A stretch of DNA of 6,756 nt from an uncultured Gemmobacter sp. (GTDB lineage Bacteria > Pseudomonadota > Alphaproteobacteria > Rhodobacterales > Rhodobacteraceae). Under the pieces are notes generated by a model that did not search any database, was not told the origin of the DNA, and saw only the letters and a list, made by a program, of their open reading frames with translations. The translations under genes were made by a program, and so were the position numbers. Positions 1-5,938 of this stretch are shown one piece after another. The DNA lies in assembly GCA_937983495.1 (NCBI GenBank), contig CALKAA010000105.1, positions 1 through 6,756 on the forward strand, in the 5' to 3' direction. Numbering within the stretch: position 1 is the stretch's first letter; every line of letters begins with the position of its first letter.

Positions 1-306
1 AGCCATGACAAGGCCACGCGCGGCGACGAGCTGCCGCTTCTGGTGGATTACTGGGCCCCCTGGTGTGGCCCCTGCCGCGCCATGGCCCCGGAATTCGCCA
101 AGGCTGCCAAGACCTTGGCCCCAATCGCCCGGCTCGCCAAGCTGAACACCCAAGACCACCCCGACATCGCCACCCGCGCCCGCATTCAGGGCATCCCGGC
201 CCTGATCCTCTATCGCAAGGGCCGCGAGATTGGCCGCCTGACCGGCAGCCGCCCTGCGGCGCAGATCGTCGATTTCGTGCGGCAAAGCCTTGGTGTCGCA
301 GGTTGA
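1..306 (+). CDS. trxC: Thioredoxin, TrxC-type (thioredoxin 2), 5' end missing
   Basis: This is a thiol-disulfide reductase of the cytoplasm, which reduces protein disulfides using electrons from thioredoxin reductase. The frame is open from base 1, so the start lies outside the window; 101 residues are visible. The active-site motif WCGPC is at visible residues 21-25 (redox cysteines 22 and 25), preceded by the usual VDYWAP strand. The conserved cis-proline is in GIPALI at residue 66. The KLNTQ stretch, the RARIQGIPALILYRKG segment and the missing length of about 40-45 residues fit TrxC, which carries an N-terminal CxxC zinc ribbon before the thioredoxin fold; that ribbon cannot be seen here. 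Plain TrxA is the main alternative. The fold assignment is very secure; the TrxC subtype is a judgement from sequence style. Confidence 0.9.
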   Translation, partial: SHDKATRGDELPLLVDYWAPWCGPCRAMAPEFAKAAKTLAPIARLAKLNTQDHPDIATRARIQGIPALILYRKGREIGRLTGSRPAAQIVDFVRQSLGVAG

Positions 307-332
307 GCAAACCCCGCTTTCCGGGCGCAGCC

Positions 333-361
333 GGCGCTTGACTTTTCCGCGCCAAAGCGCC
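333..361. repeat. 7-bp inverted repeat between trxC and the tRNA gene
   Basis: GGCGCTT (333-339) pairs perfectly with AAGCGCC (355-361) across 15 bases, and the alternative arm GCGCC at 349-353 can also pair with 333-337. The repeat spans the -35 box and spacer of the candidate tRNA promoter. It could be the 3'-end hairpin of the trxC transcript, although no T-run follows, or an operator over the tRNA promoter. The symmetry is seen directly; the role is open. Confidence 0.4.
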
Positions 362-366
362 AAAAC
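337..366 (+). promoter_or_regulatory. Candidate promoter of the tRNA-Ala gene
   Basis: CTTGACT contains a near-consensus -35 hexamer (TTGACT, 338-343), and CTTGAC is typical of stable-RNA promoters in alphaproteobacteria. A 17-base spacer leads to CAAAAC (361-366), which matches the TATAAT consensus at only three positions. Transcription would then begin around 373, a few bases before the mature tRNA 5' end at 380, which is a normal spacing. The weak -10 is the main doubt. Confidence 0.5.
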
Positions 367-379
367 CCGCTCAGGTCGA

Positions 380-455
<76 letters not shown>

Positions 456-491
456 TTGACCTTTGAATTGATTGAGAAAACTGGCGCATTT

Positions 492-548
492 CCTGAGATG
501 CCCGCCAAAAACCCTCCCAAAGAAAATCGCTTGTTTGCCCTGAGATGC
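492..548. repeat. 10-base direct repeat CCTGAGATGC, two copies
   Basis: CCTGAGATGC occurs at 492-501 and again at 539-548, 47 bases from start to start. The first copy overlaps an imperfect hairpin (GCATTT, loop CCTG, AGATGC; 487-502 approximately). The copies could be binding sites or chance; nothing else ties them to a regulator. Confidence 0.3.
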
Positions 549-804
549 GACGGCGCGGTTTCGGGCTTTGCCTGACCCATGGACCGTCAAAAGACGCCCA
601 AGGCGGGACGACCGGGAATAGGAGGGCATAAGGGAACCGGAACATGAACCGATGCGCGGAATGTCCCGGAAAGCCATAGCTTGCCCAATCCCAAGCTGAA
701 AAGCGCCACCCCAGCTCGGCCCATGGTTTCAATGCGCAGACTTCAACCCATGCCCGGACAGGCCGATCACATGCCCCGCTGCTTCTGCGCTTGCCCGAAG
801 GCGC

Positions 805-817
805 ATTGCGACGCAAT
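805..817. promoter_or_regulatory. Perfect palindrome upstream of the AraC gene, possible operator
   Basis: ATTGCG (805-810) and CGCAAT (812-817) form a perfect 6-bp inverted repeat around a single A. It ends 47 bases before the AraC start codon, a position compatible with an operator for autoregulation or for another regulator. AraC-family proteins usually bind direct repeats rather than short palindromes, so ownership by this regulator is uncertain. The palindrome is seen directly; the function is inferred. Confidence 0.3.
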
Positions 818-864
818 CTGCCCCGAAAGCCGGTCGCGCGATCACGACAGCCGAGGCCTGAGTC

Positions 865-1836
865 ATGAGCCATTTCATCCTGCGCTCTGCCGATCTGGAG
901 CCGCTCCACCGCGTCGCGGAATTCGAGGCGGCCTGCGCGCATATCTGCCAGTTGCAGATCGAACCGGGGGCGGGCGAGTTCTCCTCGCGCACCTCCATCG
1001 CGCTGGCTGGCAGTCTGATCCTGGCCGATACGGCGCATTCCGATTGCGTCACCCGGCGCACCATGGCGCTGGCCGCCGCAACGGGTGACAATCTTTTGCT
1101 GCACATCCCCTTTTCGGGGGGCTTCACCATCCGCCAGAGGGGCGGGACCGAGCATGAACTCCGGCCCGGCCAGATCTATCTCGACCCCAGCGAGGTGCCG
1201 GGCACGGCGCAGTTTCACGGGCCGGAATCGCAGTGCTTCTATCTCTCGATCCCGCGTGGCCTGCTGGGGGCTGCGGGTGGCCTGCCGCTGCGCGATCGGG
1301 TGGCACTGACGCCGCAATGGCGCCTGCTGCTTTCCTATGCGCGCGGCATCCATGCCGAGGCCGGTGCCTTGACCGCAAGCGATCTGGAACTCTGCGCGGC
1401 GCATATGCAGGATCTGCTGCTGCTGGCCATCGGGGCCGAGCGTGACAGTGCCCGGATTGCCAGAGGCCGGGGGGCCCGCGTGGCGCGGTTGCAGGCGATC
1501 CGCGCGGATATCGAGCGCAACCTGACCAGCCCAGAGCTGTCGGCCGATTGGATGGCCGCGCGGCATGGCATTTCGCCGCGCTATCTGCGGGCGCTTTTTG
1601 CGGATGAGGGGACCAGCTTCACCGATCATGTGGCGCTGCGGCGCCTGCTGCGGGTGCAACGTCACCTGAGCGATCCGAGCCGCGCCGGAACCCCGATCAG
1701 TCGCATCGCGCTGGATGCGGGCTTTGGCGATATTTCCGCCTTCAATCAACGCTTCCGGCAGGCCTTTGCCATGACACCGGGCGAGATGCGCGCCGCGGCC
1801 TTGGCGCGGTGGCGGGATCGGGGCGGTTCCGCATGA
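865..1836 (+). CDS. AraC-family transcriptional regulator
   Basis: This 323-residue protein is a DNA-binding transcription factor, probably an activator that responds to a small ligand. Residues about 20-150 resemble the AraC-binding-like domain (AraC_binding_2 type), including the LLHIPFSGGFTIRQ strand pair and LRPGQIYLDPS. Residues 208-315 form the AraC double helix-turn-helix: first HTH around 226-246 (SADWMAARHGISPRYLRALF), second around 280-311 with GFGDISAFNQRFRQAF and the family's closing TPGEMR. Length is usual for the family. The ATG at 865 is favoured because GAGG (853-856) lies 8 bases upstream and the reading begins as such proteins do. It is 109 bases upstream of the exported vWA gene on the same strand, so that gene is its most likely target; its ligand is unknown. 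Confidence 0.93.
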   Translation: MSHFILRSADLEPLHRVAEFEAACAHICQLQIEPGAGEFSSRTSIALAGSLILADTAHSDCVTRRTMALAAATGDNLLLHIPFSGGFTIRQRGGTEHELRPGQIYLDPSEVPGTAQFHGPESQCFYLSIPRGLLGAAGGLPLRDRVALTPQWRLLLSYARGIHAEAGALTASDLELCAAHMQDLLLLAIGAERDSARIARGRGARVARLQAIRADIERNLTSPELSADWMAARHGISPRYLRALFADEGTSFTDHVALRRLLRVQRHLSDPSRAGTPISRIALDAGFGDISAFNQRFRQAFAMTPGEMRAAALARWRDRGGSA

Positions 1837-1902
1837 CCTGCATTCGGTGCCGCCCGACCCAAGACATCGCCCGCCGCCCCGGCGCAAGATCACCCGACAC
1901 AC

Positions 1903-1922
1903 GGCCGGGCTGCGCCCCGGCC
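1903..1922 (+). promoter_or_regulatory. Hairpin just upstream of the vWA gene ribosome binding site
   Basis: GGCCGGG (1903-1909) and CCCGGCC (1916-1922) form a perfect 7-bp stem with loop CTGCGC. It ends 13 bases before the GGAG Shine-Dalgarno sequence at 1936-1939. There is no T-run after it, so it is a poor rho-independent terminator for the AraC gene. It would sit in the leader of the vWA message or in an AraC-vWA readthrough transcript, where it could protect or tune the mRNA. The rest of 1837-1945 shows no clear promoter. Confidence 0.4.
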
Positions 1923-1945
1923 CAACTGCCCTTGCGGAGCTTTTC

Positions 1946-4291
1946 ATGACCCATGCCCTTTCCCGCTTGCGTGCCGGGCGTTTTGCCGCTGTGCTGGCCC
2001 TGCCAATCGCCTTCGCTTTGCCAGTGGCCGCCCAGACCACCACGATGATCGTCATGGACGGGTCCGGCTCGATGTGGGGGCAGATCGACGGACGCCCCAA
2101 GCTGGAGATCGCACGCGACACCGTGGCCCAGGTGCTGACCGACCTGCCGGACAGCCGCGTTCTCGGTCTGATGGCCTATGGGCACCGCGAAAGGGGCAAT
2201 TGCGCCGATATCGAGGTGATGGTGCCCCCGGCGGCGGGCAGCGCGGCGGCGATTCAGCAGGCGGTCAACGGGATGCGCTTTCAGGGCAAGACCCCGTTGA
2301 CCGAGGCGGTGCGTCAGGCGGCAGAGGCCCTGCGCAGCACCGAGGAGCCCGCCACGGTCATTCTGGTGACCGATGGCATCGAGACCTGCGAGGCGGACCC
2401 CTGCGCCCTGGCCACCGAGCTGCAAGCCTCTGGCGTTGATTTCACCGCCCATGTCATCGGTTTCGGGCTGACCCGCGACGAAGGGGCCGAGGTCGCCTGC
2501 ATCGCGCAAAACACCGGGGGGCGTTATTTCGAGGCGAAAGACAGCGCCGCCCTGGCCGAGGCGCTGAATGCAGCCGTGACGGAGGAGGCGTCCGAGGCCG
2601 CCCCTCCCGCCGCGCCGCCGCCACAGCGCCGCTATTTCCCCGGTGCGCCGATGATGGAAGCCATTGCGCTGATGCCCACTGGCCAGACGACGGGCCAGAC
2701 AGCGGGCCAAAGCACGGGCGCACCCGAAGGCATCCTGCCTGATTTCGGCTTCCCCGCCGATGGCACCGCCCCCCAATGCGCCGCGCTTTGCGAGGCCGAG
2801 GCGCTTTGCGCCGCCTGGCGCTACGAGCCGGTCGGCAGCCATTTCCTCGATCATGCCCGCTGCTTTGGCTATCTGGCCTCCTCCGAGATGGACTACAACA
2901 CCCATGCCCCCGAGGAAGGCTGGGGCTCGGGCATCAAGGACGGCGTCCTGATGCTGGTGCGCCCCTATATTCCCGTCGGCCCCTTGCCCGAAGCCAGCCT
3001 GACCGCCCCCGATACCGCCGCCATCGGCCAACCCGTCCTCATCGGCTGGACCGGCCCGGCGGCAGAGCTCGACACCGTGGAAATCGGTCTGCCGGGCGAT
3101 GGCGAACGCTGGAGCTGGGATTATGTCGCCAAAGGCAATCCGCTCAGCCTGATCATGCCGGGCGAACCCGGCGCTTATGAGCTGCGCTACAAATACCGCG
3201 ATGAGGTGGTGATCGCGACCCGCAGCATCATCGTGCTGGAGGGCCCGGTCACCCTGACCGCCCCCGCACAGGTGCTGGCAGGGGCCGAGATCGCTGTGGG
3301 CTGGTCCGGGCCGAACGCGCCCTATGACAATATCCAGATCGCCGAGGCGGGCAGCGACAGCTACATCTCCTATGCCTATGTCACGGATGGCAACCCGCTG
3401 CGCCTGACCGCGCCCGAACAGCCGGGGCGCTATGAATTGCGCTACAAGCTCTCCGATACCGAGGTGATCGCCAGCCGCCCCTTCGAGGTGCTGGCCGCCG
3501 GGTCCACCCAGCCCCCAGAAACGCCATCAGAGACGCCATCAGAGACGCCCCCAGAACCTGCTTCGGCGCTGGTGCCCGTGACCCTCCGCACCGCGCCGGC
3601 GGCCCCCGATCCCGTCTCCTGGAGCGCCACCCCGCTGGACCCAGCCCCCGAGACTGCGCCTGATACTGCGCCCGAAGCTGTCGCTATGCCCGAAGCCTTT
3701 GCCGGCCCCTGGCAGGCCGAACTCTCGCCGGGGCGCTGGCGCATCGAAGGGCTGGCGGAAAGTGGCATGGCCTACACCGCCGAGATCACCGTGACCGAGG
3801 CCGCCGGGCAGGTCTTTGACATTCCGGTCGGTTTTGAAAGCGACGGCATGGGCGAGGATGCCCCGGCCATCCCCGCCAGCCCCGGCACGGCCCCCCTCGG
3901 GAGCCCGGTGACCGATGCGGCAACGGGCCTCAGCCTGTCGCTGCCCGAAGGCTGGCACCTGACCGAGGCCTTCCGCGCCGAAACCGCCGCAGGCGTCGCC
4001 GCCACGGCCCCGACTGCCACCTTCACCGGGCCGGATGGCCGCATGATCGTGTTGAACCCGCTGCAATGGCTCGAAAGCAATGGCCCCTGTCAGGACAGCC
4101 CACTCGGCCCGCTCTGCGTCTTTGGCACCGCCGACGAGCAGACCACGGCAGCGATGGCGCTGATCCTGTCCAGCCTGTCGCTGGATCGGCCCGGCCCGGA
4201 TCTGGGCGGACCGGATCTGGGCGGCACGCCCTTCACCCCGCAGGGCAGCGACCCTATGTCCACCCTCGTTCCCGGATGGAGTGCCGACTGA
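1946..4291 (+). CDS. Exported vWA-domain protein with PAN-like and tandem beta-sandwich modules
   Basis: This 781-residue exported protein probably binds a protein or cell-surface ligand through a metal-dependent vWA domain. A Sec signal peptide covers residues 1-29 (VAA, then Q30). The vWA domain spans about 33-212 and has a full MIDAS: DGSGS (38-42), T116 in GKTPL and D143 in VTDG. Cysteines 86, 148, 153 and 185 suit disulfides outside the cytoplasm. A linker with GQT repeats leads to a PAN/Apple-like segment at about 262-336 (C278, C282, C288, C306). Two 85-residue repeats follow (351-435, 436-518), sharing LTAP, GNPL and YELRYK. A Pro/Glu/Thr linker leads to an unassigned region (about 545-781) with C715 and C724. 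ATG 1946 is chosen over GTG 1847 because GGAG lies 6 bases upstream and the signal peptide starts there. Its stop overlaps the next start. The ligand is unknown. Confidence 0.9.
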   Translation: MTHALSRLRAGRFAAVLALPIAFALPVAAQTTTMIVMDGSGSMWGQIDGRPKLEIARDTVAQVLTDLPDSRVLGLMAYGHRERGNCADIEVMVPPAAGSAAAIQQAVNGMRFQGKTPLTEAVRQAAEALRSTEEPATVILVTDGIETCEADPCALATELQASGVDFTAHVIGFGLTRDEGAEVACIAQNTGGRYFEAKDSAALAEALNAAVTEEASEAAPPAAPPPQRRYFPGAPMMEAIALMPTGQTTGQTAGQSTGAPEGILPDFGFPADGTAPQCAALCEAEALCAAWRYEPVGSHFLDHARCFGYLASSEMDYNTHAPEEGWGSGIKDGVLMLVRPYIPVGPLPEASLTAPDTAAIGQPVLIGWTGPAAELDTVEIGLPGDGERWSWDYVAKGNPLSLIMPGEPGAYELRYKYRDEVVIATRSIIVLEGPVTLTAPAQVLAGAEIAVGWSGPNAPYDNIQIAEAGSDSYISYAYVTDGNPLRLTAPEQPGRYELRYKLSDTEVIASRPFEVLAAGSTQPPETPSETPSETPPEPASALVPVTLRTAPAAPDPVSWSATPLDPAPETAPDTAPEAVAMPEAFAGPWQAELSPGRWRIEGLAESGMAYTAEITVTEAAGQVFDIPVGFESDGMGEDAPAIPASPGTAPLGSPVTDAATGLSLSLPEGWHLTEAFRAETAAGVAATAPTATFTGPDGRMIVLNPLQWLESNGPCQDSPLGPLCVFGTADEQTTAAMALILSSLSLDRPGPDLGGPDLGGTPFTPQGSDPMSTLVPGWSAD
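2681..2716 (+). repeat. 12-bp tandem repeat, three copies, in the vWA linker
   Basis: Three consecutive 12-base units (2681-2692, 2693-2704, 2705-2716) begin GGCCAGAC, GGCCAGAC and GGCCAAAG. They encode GQTT, GQTA and GQST (residues 246-257) in the linker between the vWA and PAN-like segments. The unit is a multiple of three, so copy changes would lengthen or shorten the linker without a frameshift. Confidence 0.8.
2996..3499 (+). repeat. Two tandem 85-residue protein repeats within the vWA gene
   Basis: The segments at residues 351-435 and 436-518 align without gaps at a period of exactly 85 residues. Shared positions include LTAP near the start, GW(T/S)GP, GNPL, P(G/E)xPGxYELRYK, (V/I)IA(T/S)R and VLE/VLA at the end. 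The pattern of alternating hydrophobic residues suggests an immunoglobulin-like beta sandwich, an inference. DNA identity is much lower than expected for a recent duplication, so the duplication is old. Confidence 0.8.
3518..3553 (+). repeat. 12-bp tandem repeat, three copies, coding ETPS
   Basis: Units at 3518-3529, 3530-3541 and 3542-3553 read GAAACGCCATCA, GAGACGCCATCA and GAGACGCCCCCA, encoding ETPS, ETPS and ETPP (residues 525-536). They form a Pro/Glu/Thr-rich linker after the second 85-residue repeat. Near-identity of the DNA units suggests recent slippage. Confidence 0.8.
4196..4225 (+). repeat. 15-bp tandem repeat, two copies, near the vWA C terminus
   Basis: CCGGATCTGGGCGGA (4196-4210) is followed directly by the same unit with a final C (4211-4225). 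It encodes PDLGG twice (residues 751-760) in a probably flexible tail. With one mismatch in fifteen bases it looks recent. Confidence 0.75.
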
Positions 4292-5022
4292 TGATGCGCC
4301 CCGCTCTGAGTTTTCTGGCCCCCCTGAGTTTACTGGCAACGGCCCTTCTGGCCGCCCCGGCCATGGCACAGGAAAAGCTGACCGTTGCCGATTGCACGGA
4401 GGGCGGTTGCCGCTGCGCCCTGTCTGCGGTGACCCTGCAAGAGGCGGAGGTCGTTCTGGGCACCCCGGCCCCGGAGGGCACAACCGCGCTGGTCCGCCTG
4501 AATGGCGAGTATATCTGGAGCCCGCTGTCGCTGCGCGAGATCGACTTCGCTGCCGGAGGCGATGGCGAATGCCCGCTGGAACTCTTTGATGCCATGATCC
4601 CGGAAGACGGGGATTGGATCGGCACCGTCACCGGCCAGACCATTTCGCACTGCCCGCCCGGACTGGACGCCGCGCTGGCCCCGATGACCGAGACGCTGGT
4701 CTTTCCGCGCAACATCACCTGGGGCGGCAGCTTCCATCCCGACCGCATCCGCATGGAGGGCACCGCCAGGGCGATCGACTGGAGCCAGGTCAGCGCCACG
4801 CATTACACCGGTCAGGGGCCGGCTGTGGGCGAGTCCGGGGCCACGTCGCGGGTGCAGATCGGCGTGACCTATGACGCAAAGCTGATCGACCCGCGTCTTG
4901 TGCGCGTGCTGGTCAAACTGAAAATCCGCACCGAGGGCCTGTCGCAGGCGGTGATTGACGCCGCAGGCCTCGGGCGCTGCGATGTCAGCGTGACTGTCGA
5001 TCTGGCCCGCACGGGCGACTGA
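4291..5022 (+). CDS. Small exported cysteine-containing protein, family unknown
   Basis: I do not recognise this family. The 243-residue product has a clear signal peptide: MMRP, a leucine/alanine-rich core (residues 5-22) and a cleavage site after AMA at 26. The mature part has six cysteines (35, 40, 42, 94, 121, 230), an even number that could form three disulfides outside the cytoplasm; C40 and C42 form a CRC motif close to the new N terminus. No further membrane segment is visible, so it is probably soluble in the periplasm or secreted. The ATG at 4291 shares its A with the TGA stop of the vWA gene, with GGAG at 4278-4281 nine bases before it; this indicates translational coupling and a shared role with the vWA protein. 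ATG 4294 is a possible alternative start. The GC-rich C-terminal strand pattern (VRVLVKLKIRT, DVSVTVDLA) suggests a beta-rich fold. Confidence 0.85.
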   Translation: MMRPALSFLAPLSLLATALLAAPAMAQEKLTVADCTEGGCRCALSAVTLQEAEVVLGTPAPEGTTALVRLNGEYIWSPLSLREIDFAAGGDGECPLELFDAMIPEDGDWIGTVTGQTISHCPPGLDAALAPMTETLVFPRNITWGGSFHPDRIRMEGTARAIDWSQVSATHYTGQGPAVGESGATSRVQIGVTYDAKLIDPRLVRVLVKLKIRTEGLSQAVIDAAGLGRCDVSVTVDLARTGD

Positions 5023-5030
5023 GCGAGCAG

Positions 5031-5073
5031 GGCAGGGGGCGGGCGCAGGCGAGCCTGCCGCCGTTCCCCTGCC
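5031..5073. terminator. Nested inverted repeats between convergent genes, possible bidirectional terminator
   Basis: GGCAGGGG (5031-5038) pairs perfectly with CCCCTGCC (5066-5073) and encloses a second inverted repeat, GCAGGC (5045-5050) with GCCTGC (5053-5058). The structure fills the 57-base gap between the convergent vWA-operon and ATPase genes, where transcripts from both sides must end. Neither side has a T-run, so it is not a textbook rho-independent terminator; it may act as an mRNA 3'-end stabiliser or as a rho-assisted site. Confidence 0.5.
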
Positions 5074-5079
5074 ATTGCG

Positions 5080-5850
5080 TCAGATCTCGCCCTCCAGCGC
5101 CTCTTGCAGAAACCCCTCCGGGTCGAACACGAACTGGCGATAGAGCCGCATATGCGCCGTGTCGCGCCAATCCACCTCGCGCAAACCGTCGCGCGTGATC
5201 TCCAGCACCTGTGCGCCGGGCACCGCCATTAAAAGCGGCGAATGGGTGGCCATGATCACCTGCGCCACGGGGCGTTCTGCCAGCGCCGCCAGTTGCCGCA
5301 GCAATTCCAGTTGCCGTTTCGGCGACAGCGCGCTTTCGGGTTCGTCGAGGAAGTAAAGGCCCTGCCGGTCCATCCGTTCGGAAAACACCCGCAGAAAGCC
5401 TTCGCCATGGCTGTGCGACAGGAAATCCGGCGGCGAGCCACCGCCCCCGCGCGCGGCCTCATCCAGATAACGCGCGACGGCATAAAAACTTTCGGCCCGG
5501 AAGAACCAGCCCCTTGTGACCTTGGGCAGCCAACTTGCGCGCAGCGCGGCGCTCAGGGCCCCCCCATTCGCCTCCAGCGCGCGGCTGTGATCCACCGGGC
5601 GATAACCCTGACCGCCGCCCGCCTCGTCAAAGCCCGACAGCACGGCCATGGCCTCGATCAGCGTCGATTTCCCGCTGCCATTCTCACCCACCAGAATGGT
5701 GACCGGGGCGGTGAAATCCAGCGCGAAATCCTCATGCAGCCAAGGCAGGCTGAAAGGATAATCCGGCTGTGCAGGCCACTTCTCCGGCCGCAGACGGATT
5801 TGCCGCAGGAACGGCGCGGGCAGGCGGGTTTCGGTCTGTTTGCGGGCCAT
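5080..5850 (-). CDS. Stand-alone ABC/AAA_21-type ATPase (COG3910-like)
   Basis: This 256-residue soluble protein has the ATP-binding cassette fold without membrane segments. Walker A is GENGSGKST (residues 55-63). The signature-like segment is SHSHGE (145-150), Walker B is LYFLDE (165-170) with catalytic E170, followed by PESALSP as the D-loop region, and the switch histidine is H203 in ATHSP. The N-terminal FLRQIRLRPE and the C-terminal RQFVFDPEGFLQEAL are typical of a widespread bacterial ATPase family whose role is not established, relatives being annotated only as predicted ATPase or AAA family ATPase. No nuclease or partner gene lies beside it, which argues against an OLD-like or Gabija-like defence pair. 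ATG 5850 is the only plausible start, since the next methionine is residue 68, beyond Walker A. The ribosome binding site is weak. It follows rplY with an 88-base gap containing that gene's terminator. Confidence 0.9.
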   Translation of the reverse strand: MARKQTETRLPAPFLRQIRLRPEKWPAQPDYPFSLPWLHEDFALDFTAPVTILVGENGSGKSTLIEAMAVLSGFDEAGGGQGYRPVDHSRALEANGGALSAALRASWLPKVTRGWFFRAESFYAVARYLDEAARGGGGSPPDFLSHSHGEGFLRVFSERMDRQGLYFLDEPESALSPKRQLELLRQLAALAERPVAQVIMATHSPLLMAVPGAQVLEITRDGLREVDWRDTAHMRLYRQFVFDPEGFLQEALEGEI

Positions 5851-5876
5851 GATCCCAGCCTGCCACGCCCGCCGTC

Positions 5877-5913
5877 AAAAGAAAAGGCGCGGCGAGGTTG
5901 CCCCTGCCGCGCC
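5877..5913 (-). terminator. Rho-independent terminator of rplY
   Basis: Read on the minus strand, GGCGCGGC (5913-5906) and GCCGCGCC (5893-5886) form a perfect 8-bp GC stem with a 12-base loop, followed at once by TTTTCTTTT (5885-5877). It begins 26 bases after the rplY stop codon. This is the clearest terminator in the window. Its T-run ends only 26 bases before the ATPase start codon. Confidence 0.88.
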
Positions 5914-5938
5914 CGCCTGGCCCCTTTGGGGGACAGGA

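Larger units (their letters stand above)
456..864. other. 409-base intergenic region without a convincing gene
   Basis: No frame here has a credible start, ribosome binding site and protein-like composition; the reading frames that cross it run antisense through the tRNA or out of frame into the AraC gene. It contains a 10-base direct repeat (492-501 and 539-548) and a short perfect palindrome (805-817). No clear sigma-70 promoter for the AraC gene could be identified. Local A/T content is higher at 460-540 than in the flanking genes, as expected for non-coding DNA here. Confidence 0.6.

Noticed and set aside
681..1088. Plus-strand frame of 135 codons upstream of and overlapping the AraC gene
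   Set aside because: It uses a TTG start, has no convincing ribosome binding site and runs out of frame into the AraC coding region; its Arg/Pro/His-rich composition is that of a GC-rich shadow frame.
1847..1945. Upstream GTG start at 1847 for the vWA protein
   Set aside because: It would put 33 Pro/Arg-rich residues before the signal peptide and has no good ribosome binding site; ATG 1946 has GGAG at the right distance.
1837..1945. Hairpin at 1903-1922 as terminator of the AraC gene
   Set aside because: No T-run follows the stem, and it sits immediately before the vWA ribosome binding site; it was kept only as a leader structure.
1742..3031. 429-codon minus-strand frame opposite the AraC and vWA genes
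   Set aside because: Gly/Ala/Arg/His-rich product without domains, on the strand opposite a gene with clear vWA motifs; long shadow frames are expected at this GC content.
3539..4483. 314-codon minus-strand frame opposite the 3' end of the vWA gene
   Set aside because: No domain, and it overlaps two better-supported exported proteins on the other strand.
5080..5850. Reading the ATPase as part of an anti-phage defence pair
   Set aside because: No nuclease, helicase, reverse transcriptase or toxin-like partner is adjacent; neighbours are rplY and a convergent exported-protein gene.
5850..5878. TTGACG (minus strand, 5878-5873) as a -35 box for the ATPase gene
   Set aside because: With a normal 17-base spacer the -10 would overlap the start codon and transcription would begin inside the coding region, before any alternative start that keeps Walker A.
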